From Saprospiraceae bacterium (lineage in GTDB: Bacteria > Bacteroidota > Bacteroidia > Chitinophagales > Saprospiraceae): 64,000 nt of DNA. Below, in pieces: positions 35,655 to 42,743 of this stretch; positions within the stretch are counted from its first letter, which is position 1, and every line of letters starts with the position of its first letter. A program made the translations under genes and the position numbers. The notes beneath the pieces were generated by a model, which saw nothing but the letters and a program-made list of their open reading frames with translations, was not told the origin of the DNA and made no database searches. The DNA lies in NCBI GenBank assembly GCA_041392805.1, contig JAWKLJ010000001.1:1054001-1118000 (forward strand). The letters are read 5' to 3'.

Positions 35655-36947
35655 ATGTACAAAAGATTGATTGAGAAAAAACAAAAGATATCCGTTACCG
35701 GATTGGGCTATGTCGGCCTTCCACTAGCGCTCGTTTTAGCCAAAAAATTTAGCGTCATTGGGTTCGATATTAGTGAGGAGCGTGTTGCCCTGATGAAACA
35801 AGGAATTGATCCGTCAAAAGAATTGGAATCCGAAGCCTTTTTAGATAAAGACATCGTTTTCACACATCGATATGAGGACCTTTCAGCCGCTCATTTTCAT
35901 ATCATTGCCGTACCTACGCCCGTCAGCGAGCAAAAGGTGCCCGATCTCGGCCCCGTTTTAAGTGCCAGTAAAACGATAGGAAAAATCCTAAAGAAAGGCG
36001 ATTATGTGGTGTACGAGTCTACCGTTTATCCCGGTTGTACAGAGGAGGATTGTGTGCCTGTTTTGGAAAAAATGTCAGGCTTAAGCTATGGCAAGGACTT
36101 CAGCGTTGGCTATTCTCCCGAACGGATCAATCCCGGTGATAAAGAACATACGGTGGAAAAAATCCTCAAGATTGTTTCTGGCAATAATGCCGAATCACTT
36201 GAAGAGATTGCCAAGGTGTATGGCGAGGTCATCACGGCTGGCGTTTATAAAGCCGCCGCCATCAATGTAGCCGAAGCGGCAAAGGTCATCGAAAATACCC
36301 AGCGCGACCTCAATATCGCCCTGATGAATGAACTGGCGGTCATCTTTGATCGCATGAATATTGACACCAAAGCCGTACTGGAAGCCGCCGGTACCAAATG
36401 GAATTTCCTGAAATTTTCTCCTGGTTTGGTTGGCGGCCACTGCATCGGTGTCGATCCTTATTACCTTTTGCATAAGGCGAACCAACTGGGTTATAGCGCT
36501 CAGGTGATTACCAGCGGCCGGCGTATTAATGACGAAATGCCCGACTTCATCGCTAAACGTTTGGTGCAATTGTTGATTAAAGAGGGGAAAAATCCAAGTG
36601 CGTGTAAGGTGTTGGTCAAAGGGATTACTTTTAAGGAAAATGTAGCTGATATCCGCAATTCCAAGGTGGTAGACCTGGTCAAAGAACTGATGAGGTATTC
36701 TGTTAATGTCCACCTGACGGACCCTTACGCATCACCCAATGAGGTAGCCCATGAATACAAATTGACAATGGTAGATCAACTATCAGATAATTACGATGCA
36801 GTGGTCGTTGCGGTCAGCCATAAGGAATATAAAGACCTGGATTTGGCGTATTTTAAATCTATTATGAATAGTAAACCAGTTTTAATAGATTTGAAAAGCA
36901 TGTATGATTATCCGGAGGATAATGGTATGGTCTATTGGAGGCTTTAG
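35655..36947 (+). CDS. UDP-GlcNAc/GalNAc-type nucleotide sugar dehydrogenase
   Basis: A 430-residue NAD-dependent dehydrogenase that oxidises C6 of a UDP-HexNAc to the uronic acid. NAD-binding VTGLGYVGLPLALVLA is at residues 14-29, and the catalytic Cys is in GGHCIGVDPYY (about 262). The central segment ESTVYPGCTEE and the C-terminal KGITFKENVADIRNSKV are typical. By pattern it is nearest to the TviB/WbpO and WbpA group; which HexNAc it uses cannot be told from sequence. It should start the diamino-uronate pathway. Confidence 0.92.
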   Translation: MYKRLIEKKQKISVTGLGYVGLPLALVLAKKFSVIGFDISEERVALMKQGIDPSKELESEAFLDKDIVFTHRYEDLSAAHFHIIAVPTPVSEQKVPDLGPVLSASKTIGKILKKGDYVVYESTVYPGCTEEDCVPVLEKMSGLSYGKDFSVGYSPERINPGDKEHTVEKILKIVSGNNAESLEEIAKVYGEVITAGVYKAAAINVAEAAKVIENTQRDLNIALMNELAVIFDRMNIDTKAVLEAAGTKWNFLKFSPGLVGGHCIGVDPYYLLHKANQLGYSAQVITSGRRINDEMPDFIAKRLVQLLIKEGKNPSACKVLVKGITFKENVADIRNSKVVDLVKELMRYSVNVHLTDPYASPNEVAHEYKLTMVDQLSDNYDAVVVAVSHKEYKDLDLAYFKSIMNSKPVLIDLKSMYDYPEDNGMVYWRL

Positions 36948-37140
36948 GGTGAGTGATAGGGGTTTGTAGTTGCAAACTATGAACAGCGAGGGAATGATAT
37001 AGGTTCGTAGTTGCAAACTACGAACAGCGAGGGGATACAGGTTTGTAGTTGCAAACTACAAACAGCAAGGGAGCAAACTACAAACAGCGCTTAAACTTGA
37101 GGAATATATCGCCATAAAACATACAACCAAAAACGAATAG
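36948..37140. repeat. Tandem hairpins between dehydrogenase and NusG-like gene
   Basis: Three to four copies of a roughly 50-base unit with the hairpin GTAGTTGCAAACTAC and the linker AACAGCGAGGG. The same hairpin family returns at 37740-37832. Together they flank the antiterminator gene. Confidence 0.8.
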
Positions 37141-37731
37141 ATGTCTGCTGACTCCCCAACATATGAAAATCACCTCCACGAGCGAGAAGCTCGCTGGTTT
37201 GCTGTCTATACGCGTTATAAACGGGAGAAGCAGGTCGTCAAACGACTAGAGGAGAAAGGTATTACTACTTACCTACCTCTACAACGCGTCAAACGCTATT
37301 ATACCCGCAAAGTCAAGCAGGTAGAACTTCCACTAATCAGTTGTTACTTATTCACTAAGATTACTAAACCGGAATATATTCCGGTCTTAGATACTCCCGA
37401 CGTGGTCAAATTTGTTCGTTTTTCCAAGAATCTGATCTCCATTCCCGAAAGAGAGATACAACTCATTCAACGGGTAGTGGGAGAAGAGATAGAGGTTGAA
37501 ATGGAACCCAGCACCCATATGCGCGCTGGCGACGAGGTGGAAATCATTGGTGGCCAATTGACGGGCCTCAAAGGAAAATTAGTTAGCCAAGAGGGCAAAA
37601 AGAATTTCCTCATTGAACTGGAAAGCCTGGGTTATGCCATGCGCATGCAGGTGGATCCACAGTATTTGCGGAAAATAAAGAGCAGCTCCCAAGTGGAGGA
37701 AGAGGACAAAGAGGGAAGGTACTGGAATTGA
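37141..37731 (+). CDS. NusG-like antiterminator (UpxY/RfaH type)
   Basis: A 196-residue protein of the specialised NusG family. The N-terminal NGN domain has RWFAVYTRYKREKQVVKRLEE and TYLPLQRVKRYYTRKVKQVELPL; the C-terminal KOW domain (about 125-175) has AGDEVEIIGGQLTGLKGKLV. Relatives such as UpxY and RfaH allow transcription through long polysaccharide operons, which fits its place near the start of this locus. It is flanked on both sides by hairpin repeats of the GTAGTTGCAAACTAC type. Confidence 0.9.
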   Translation: MSADSPTYENHLHEREARWFAVYTRYKREKQVVKRLEEKGITTYLPLQRVKRYYTRKVKQVELPLISCYLFTKITKPEYIPVLDTPDVVKFVRFSKNLISIPEREIQLIQRVVGEEIEVEMEPSTHMRAGDEVEIIGGQLTGLKGKLVSQEGKKNFLIELESLGYAMRMQVDPQYLRKIKSSSQVEEEDKEGRYWN

Positions 37732-37739
37732 GGGATGAT

Positions 37740-37832
37740 AGGGGTTCGTAGTTGCAAAGGCTTTTTGCAGTCGTGGGGTTGATATGGGTTCGTAGTTGAA
37801 AACTACGAACAGCGAGGGAAACTACGAACAGC
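37740..37832. repeat. Hairpin repeats after the NusG-like gene
   Basis: Two partial units of the family at 36948-37140, with GTTCGTAGTTG and AACTACGAACAGCG segments. They are part of a 330-base gene-free stretch (37732-38061), whose remaining part has no gene that I can see. Confidence 0.7.
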
Positions 37833-38061
37833 GTTCGTTGCTATATACCATGTTTTGTCATATCGTATCGGTACAAACGACTTTATTGTCGTTTTCGGGA
37901 GAAAAATCTTGCGACTTTTCATCGGCGAAGCCATGGGAGAAGGGGAAGTGGGTGTGTGAGAGGGTTTTGGAGAGTGGGTGTGTAAGAAAAAAGTGCTTTA
38001 TTTCAGAACATCTTTGTGAATGGTAAGTATAATGAAATATTACCATACAACAAACAAAACT

Positions 38062-38637
38062 ATGTCCGACTATTTTACCCATCCCACTGCCATTGTAGAT
38101 CCTGGTGCCATCATTGGCGCGGGAACGAAAATCTGGCATTTTTGCCACATCATGTCTGGCGCCAAGATTGGCAGCCGTTGTAGTTTTGGCCAAAATGTCT
38201 TTGTCGCCGATGGCGTCGAGCTAGGCCACAATGTGAAAGTGCAGAATAACGTATCTATCTATAAAGGGGTCATTTGTGATGACGATGTCTTTCTGGGACC
38301 ATCTATGGTATTCACGAATGTGATCAATCCCCGGTCGGCTGTCAATAGACAAACGGAGTATATGTCGACACGGGTCGGAAAAGGGGCTACGATCGGTGCG
38401 AACGCTACCATTGTTTGCGGCCATGATATTGGCCACCATGCCTTTATTGGGGCAGGTACGGTAGTGACCAAACATGTCCCACCTTATGCGCTAATGGTCG
38501 GTAATCCGGCTAAACAAATCGGGTGGATGAGTGAGCATGGGGTTCGCCTGGAATTTGATGAGACGGGGAAGGGGGTTTGTTCATTGAGCGGTGAAAAATA
38601 TTCGTTGAAGGATGGACGGGTGGTTAAAGAGGTGTGA
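38062..38637 (+). CDS. UDP-2-acetamido-3-amino-2,3-dideoxyglucuronate N-acetyltransferase, WbpD-like
   Basis: A 191-residue left-handed beta-helix acetyltransferase. It has hexapeptide repeats (DPGAIIGAGTKIWHFCHIMSG, then IGSRCSFGQNVFVADGVELG) and the active site region NVSIYKGVICDDDVFLGPSMVFTNV with the NPRSAVNRQTEY segment that is characteristic of the WbpD/WlbB group. It would acetylate the 3-amino group made by the WbpE-like enzyme. ATG 38062 is chosen; an ATG 14 codons earlier (38020) does not match the family. Confidence 0.9.
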   Translation: MSDYFTHPTAIVDPGAIIGAGTKIWHFCHIMSGAKIGSRCSFGQNVFVADGVELGHNVKVQNNVSIYKGVICDDDVFLGPSMVFTNVINPRSAVNRQTEYMSTRVGKGATIGANATIVCGHDIGHHAFIGAGTVVTKHVPPYALMVGNPAKQIGWMSEHGVRLEFDETGKGVCSLSGEKYSLKDGRVVKEV

Positions 38638-38640
38638 GGA

Positions 38641-38708
38641 AGGGGGAAGGCGGAAGTCGGAAGGGGGAAGGGGGAAAAGGGGGAAGTCGGAAGGGGGAAA
38701 TGGGAAAT
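38641..38708. repeat. Purine-rich arm (left) of the four-helix-bundle element
   Basis: GGAAGGCGGAAGTCGGAAGG-type repeats, almost free of pyrimidines, starting just after the WbpD-like stop codon. Its complement is found downstream of the next gene at 39190-39246. Confidence 0.75.
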
Positions 38709-38735
38709 GTCTCGTCCTAAAATAAGTTTACATTA

Positions 38736-39161
38736 ATGAGCGGAGAAAATAAATACGTGGAAAATCCTGATCTAGAGGCATTTCATCTATTTATTGAATC
38801 TAAGGTTCCTTATGATTTAAATGAAAGGATTAAAGCTTTTGTATTAGATATTTTCGACTTTGTTGAATTACTTCCTAAAAAAGCGGCAGGTTTTAATATC
38901 CAAAACCAATTAGTTCGTTCGGCTTCATCATGCGGAGCCAATTATCGAGCTGCAAAAAGAGGTAGATCACCAAAGGAATATATAGCAAAACTTGGAATTG
39001 TTGAAGAAGAAGCTGATGAATGCTGTTATTGGCTTGAATTAATCTTGGCGACAAAATGGGATCTTGAAGTTAAAACCAAACCCCTACTTGCTGAAGCCAA
39101 TCAACTCACAGCCATTATTGTTTCATTAATAAAAACCGCAAGAAGTAGGCTTTTAAAGTGA
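38736..39161 (+). CDS. Four-helix-bundle protein (S23/bAvd-like)
   Basis: A 141-residue all-helical protein of the S23 ribosomal intervening sequence/bAvd-like family: KAFVLDIFDFVELLPKKAAG, NIQNQLVRSASSCGANYRAAKRGRSP, EYIAKLGIVEEEADECCYWLEL, and ITALIVSLIKTARSRLL-like C-terminus. It has no role in sugar synthesis and interrupts the WbpD-WbpB pair. It is bounded by inverted purine- and pyrimidine-rich arms, which suggests it arrived as a mobile unit. The family's function is unclear; members occur in rRNA intervening sequences and in diversity-generating retroelements. Confidence 0.85.
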   Translation: MSGENKYVENPDLEAFHLFIESKVPYDLNERIKAFVLDIFDFVELLPKKAAGFNIQNQLVRSASSCGANYRAAKRGRSPKEYIAKLGIVEEEADECCYWLELILATKWDLEVKTKPLLAEANQLTAIIVSLIKTARSRLLK

Positions 39162-39189
39162 GAAAAGAGGAAGCTAGAAGGGAAAAATA

Positions 39190-39246
39190 AACCAAATTTC
39201 CAACTTCCGACTTCCGATTTCCAATTTCCGACTTCCAACTTCCAAC
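39190..39246. repeat. Pyrimidine-rich arm (right) of the four-helix-bundle element
   Basis: CTTCCGACTTCCGATTTCC-type repeats ending 2 bases before the ATG of the WbpB-like gene. They pair with the purine-rich arm at 38641-38708, so the four-helix-bundle gene lies in the loop of a large inverted repeat. Confidence 0.75.
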
Positions 39247-39248
39247 TT

Positions 39249-40220
39249 ATGAAAAACTTTGCCTTAATCGGCGCGGCGGGCTATATTGCTCCGCGACATA
39301 TGCAGGCCATCAAAGAGACGGGAAACAACCTCGTGGCTGCGCTTGATATTAATGATTCCGTAGGGATCATCGACAGCCACTTCCCTGCGGCGGATTTCTT
39401 TGTGGAATTTGAACGCTTCGACCGCCATGTGGAGAAGCTGAAGCGCAGCGGTCAAGCCATTGATTATGTGAGCATCTGCTCGCCTAATTACCTGCACGAT
39501 GCGCATATTCGCTTCGGCTTGCGACAAGGGGCTGATGTTATTTGCGAAAAGCCTATTGTACTCAATCCTTGGAATATAGATGCGCTGGAAGACCTTTCCC
39601 TGGAGACCGGACAAAAAATCTATACAATCTTGCAATTGCGGCTGCACCCCAGCGTCATTGCCCTGAGGGAAAAGGTGCAAAACGCTCCCGAAGGTAAAGT
39701 GTTTGATGTAGACCTGGCCTACCTGACCTCGCGCGGACATTGGTATTATACCAGTTGGAAAGGCGATGTGAGCAAATCCGGGGGCATTGCAACCAATATT
39801 GGCGTCCACTTTTATGATATGCTGCAATGGATCTTCGGACCGATCAAGGAGAATATCGTTCACCTGCACACCCATGACCGGGCGGCGGGTTACCTCGAGT
39901 TCTCCAAGGCGCGCGTCCGCTGGTTTTTGAGCATCAATTACGATACTATTCCGCCGGCTATCAGAGAGAAAGGGGCACGTACTTATCGCTCTATCACCAT
40001 CGAAGGTGAAGAGTTTGAGTTTAGTGGTGGATTCACGGATTTACATACCGCGAGTTACCAGCATATCCTGGATGGTTATGGTTTTGAGATCGGGGAGTCG
40101 CGCAAGGCGATTGAGATCGTTCACCATATCCGGCATGCTCATCCGATTGGCTTGCAGGGGGAATACCACCCGCTGGCCAAATTGACGCTGACGAAGCATC
40201 CTTTTGAGCGGGGGCGCTAG
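39249..40220 (+). CDS. UDP-N-acetyl-2-amino-2-deoxyglucuronate dehydrogenase, WbpB-like
   Basis: A 323-residue Gfo/Idh/MocA-family oxidoreductase. The NAD-binding fold starts KNFALIGAAGYIAPRHMQAI; VSICSPNYLHDAHIRFGLRQG and ICEKPIVLNP carry the conserved Lys; HPSVIALREKV and GGIATNIGVHFYDMLQWIFG match the family. In WbpB/WlbA this enzyme oxidises C3 of UDP-GlcNAcA using 2-oxoglutarate as the final acceptor. With the WbpE- and WbpD-like proteins it completes UDP-GlcNAc3NAcA synthesis. Its leader is formed by the pyrimidine-rich arm. Confidence 0.92.
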   Translation: MKNFALIGAAGYIAPRHMQAIKETGNNLVAALDINDSVGIIDSHFPAADFFVEFERFDRHVEKLKRSGQAIDYVSICSPNYLHDAHIRFGLRQGADVICEKPIVLNPWNIDALEDLSLETGQKIYTILQLRLHPSVIALREKVQNAPEGKVFDVDLAYLTSRGHWYYTSWKGDVSKSGGIATNIGVHFYDMLQWIFGPIKENIVHLHTHDRAAGYLEFSKARVRWFLSINYDTIPPAIREKGARTYRSITIEGEEFEFSGGFTDLHTASYQHILDGYGFEIGESRKAIEIVHHIRHAHPIGLQGEYHPLAKLTLTKHPFERGR

Positions 40221-40669
40221 GGCTTAGTGTTTTTGGGACGTGGATGGGGGGCGAGTGGTTTTTTTTTGGACGTGGAGGTATTGGAGTTGAAGAGGTAATG
40301 GAGTTTTTTTGGGGAGAGATTTTAGCCCACATTTTAATTTTGATTTTAATTGCCATTTTGATTACATAGTGCTTAGTTTTTTTGGACGTGGAGGTATTGG
40401 AGGGGTGTGGCGAGTGGTTTTTTGGGACGTGGAGGTATTGGAGTTGAAGAGATATTGGAGGTTGGGCTGGAGGTTTTGTTTGGGACGTGGAGGTAATGGA
40501 GGTTGGGGGCAAGCCCTAGCGACACAGGCGATATTTTAATTTTGATTGCCATTTTTATTTTGATTAAAATCAGTATTCGGCGGGTGGAAAAAAAACACAC
40601 CCCTAAAAACAAACAAAAGCCACACCCCTCCAATACCTCTAAACCTCCAATAACTCCACGTCCAAAACC
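40221..40669. repeat. GGACGTGGAGG repeat region upstream of the epimerase
   Basis: Four or more copies of GGACGTGGAGGTATTGGAG on the plus strand, then low-complexity ATTTTGATTTTAATTGCCA stretches, then the complement (CTCCAATAACTCCACGTCC) just before the epimerase start codon. The region can fold as a large hairpin. The same family is at 41729-42000. Confidence 0.85.
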
Positions 40670-41728
40670 ATGAAAATCCTAGTCACCGGCACCGCAGGCT
40701 TCATCGGCTACCACCTAGCAAACCGGCTACTAGCAGAAGGACACGAGGTCATTGGACTAGATAGCATCAACAACTACTACGACGTTAGTCTAAAAATAGG
40801 GCGGCTGGAAGCTGCCGGGATACCCCGCAACCAAATTGCCTACAAAGAATTACTACAAAGTCAAACCAACCCTGGCTACCAGTTTATACAACTACACCTG
40901 GAAGATGACGCCAGCCTCAACCAGCTATTCCAAGCGCAACAATTCGATATGGTGTGCCATTTGGCGGCCCAGGCAGGGGTGCGGTATAGCTTGAAGAATC
41001 CAAAAGCTTATATTCAGAGCAATATTGTAGGCTTTGGTCATATTCTAGAGGCTTGTCGACATTTCAAGATCAAACATTTGGTGTATGCGAGTAGCTCAAG
41101 TGTGTACGGTTTGAATAAGAAAATGCCCTTTTCTACCCAGGACCATGTGGATCATCCCGTGTCGCTCTATGCGGCCAGCAAAAAGAGCAACGAACTCATG
41201 GCCCATACCTACAGCCATTTGTTTGGACTACCCACGACGGGCTTGCGCTTCTTCACGGTTTATGGCCCTTGGGGGCGACCAGATATGGCGCTCTTCCTTT
41301 TCACTAAGGCCATCCTCAGTGGGCAGCCCATTAAGGTCTTTAACCACGGTAATATGAAAAGGGATTTTACCTATATTGACGATATCGTGGAAGGTGTTCT
41401 CCGGGTGATCCCCTCCCCTGCCCTGGCCAATGAGCACTGGGAAAACGGGAATACACTCGATGTGGCGACTTCTTCTGCACCTTACCGCATCTATAACATC
41501 GGCAATCATAAACCGGTTCGCCTACTCGACTTCATCGAGGCCATCGAAATGGCGACGGGGAAAACGGCTATCAAGGAAATGCTGCCTATCCAGCCTGGAG
41601 ACGTCGAGGAGACCTTCGCCGATGTGGGGGATTTGATGACGGATTTTGGGTATAAGCCGAGTATGCCTTTGGAGGAAGGGGTGGAACGGTTTGTGGAGTG
41701 GTATAAGGGGTATTATGGGGGGGCTTAG
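40670..41728 (+). CDS. NAD-dependent epimerase, UDP-glucuronate 4-epimerase-like
   Basis: A 352-residue short-chain dehydrogenase of the extended type. It has GTAGFIGYHLANRLLAEGH (NAD binding), DSINNYYDVSLKIGRL (typical of CapI/LspL-type epimerases), AAQAGVRYSLKNP, the catalytic SS and YxxxK (SLYAASKKSNE), and TGLRFFTVYGPWGRPDMA. It should invert C4 of UDP-GlcA or a related UDP-uronate. It is enclosed between inverted GGACGTGGAGG repeats. Confidence 0.92.
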   Translation: MKILVTGTAGFIGYHLANRLLAEGHEVIGLDSINNYYDVSLKIGRLEAAGIPRNQIAYKELLQSQTNPGYQFIQLHLEDDASLNQLFQAQQFDMVCHLAAQAGVRYSLKNPKAYIQSNIVGFGHILEACRHFKIKHLVYASSSSVYGLNKKMPFSTQDHVDHPVSLYAASKKSNELMAHTYSHLFGLPTTGLRFFTVYGPWGRPDMALFLFTKAILSGQPIKVFNHGNMKRDFTYIDDIVEGVLRVIPSPALANEHWENGNTLDVATSSAPYRIYNIGNHKPVRLLDFIEAIEMATGKTAIKEMLPIQPGDVEETFADVGDLMTDFGYKPSMPLEEGVERFVEWYKGYYGGA

Positions 41729-42000
41729 CTTTTTTTTGGACGGGGAGTTTTTTTGGACGTGGAGATATTGGAGGGGAAGAGGTAGTGGAGGGTTTTTGGG
41801 GGAGAGATTTTAGCACACATTTTAATTTTGATTTTAATTGCCATTTTGATTATACAGTGCTTAGCTTTTTTTTGGACGTGGAGGTATTGGAGGGGTGGAG
41901 GTAATGGAGTTTTTTTTTATGTATCTACCTCCAATAACTCTTTAACTCCAATAACTCCACGTCCCCAAAAAACCACGTCCCCAAAAAAGCCCAAGCAAAA
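41729..42000. repeat. GGACGTGGAGG repeat region downstream of the epimerase
   Basis: Copies of GGACGTGGAGATATTGGAG and low-complexity AATTTTGATTTTAATTGCC, ending in complementary CTCCAATAACTCCACGTCC just before the CpsB gene start. The CpsB leader is thus made by the repeat. Confidence 0.8.
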
Positions 42001-42008
42001 ACAATAAA

Positions 42009-42743
42009 ATGTTCTCCTTCTTTAAAAAAAAGCCCATAGCACCCAGCACCTTCTCGGCCTTACACACCGACATGCACTCCCATCTCATCCCGGGGATAGA
42101 TGACGGTGCACCGGATGTAGAGACGGCCTTGGCCCTAGTGGAAGCACTAGTCCAATTGGGATACCGGAGAATCATCACCACGCCGCACGTTATGGCGGAT
42201 TTATACCCCAATACCCCCGAAATCATCCAAGAGGGCTTAGAAAAACTACAAAATGCCATAACCGCAGCCGGCCTCGACATCGAAATAGCGGTCGCCGCTG
42301 AATACCTCATGGATGAAGCCTTTGGAGCAAAAATCGAAAATAAAAGCTTGCTCACCCTACCCGGAAATCGGGTGCTGGTCGAAATGAGCTTCGTCTCCCC
42401 TGCTCCGGAAATGGACAACTATTTATTCCAACTCCAACTCAAAGGCTACCGCCCTATTATGGCACACCCCGAGCGTTACCTCTACCTCAAAGGTGACCTC
42501 AAAACCTATGAACGTCTAAAAGACCAAGGTTGCGCTTTGCAGGTCAACATTTTATCCCTCCACGGCTATTATGGAAGCCCGGTCAAAGACATCGCCTGGA
42601 AACTGATCAAACATAAAATGGTGGATTACCTGGGGACTGACCTCCACCACCATAAGCATGCGCAGCAACTCAAGAATGCTGTTGCAAATCCCAAAATTGC
42701 TCGATTGCTTCATGAATATTCGTTTGCTAATGCGCGTTTATAA
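42009..42743 (+). CDS. CpsB/CapC-type tyrosine-protein phosphatase (PHP fold)
   Basis: A 244-residue manganese-dependent phosphatase. The PHP-fold metal motifs are H23xH25 (DMHSHLIPGIDDGA), TTPHVMADLYPN, the ALKGYRPIMAHPERY-like AHPERY, and TDLHHHKHA. In capsule loci it dephosphorylates the autokinase that controls chain length, here the Wzc-like protein two genes downstream. Its end overlaps the Wza-like frame by 14 bases. Confidence 0.9.
   Translation: MFSFFKKKPIAPSTFSALHTDMHSHLIPGIDDGAPDVETALALVEALVQLGYRRIITTPHVMADLYPNTPEIIQEGLEKLQNAITAAGLDIEIAVAAEYLMDEAFGAKIENKSLLTLPGNRVLVEMSFVSPAPEMDNYLFQLQLKGYRPIMAHPERYLYLKGDLKTYERLKDQGCALQVNILSLHGYYGSPVKDIAWKLIKHKMVDYLGTDLHHHKHAQQLKNAVANPKIARLLHEYSFANARL

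Noticed and set aside
40033..40512. Pro/Ser/His-rich minus-strand frame of 159 codons
   Set aside because: It lies across the end of the WbpB-like gene and the GGACGTGGAGG repeats; low complexity only.
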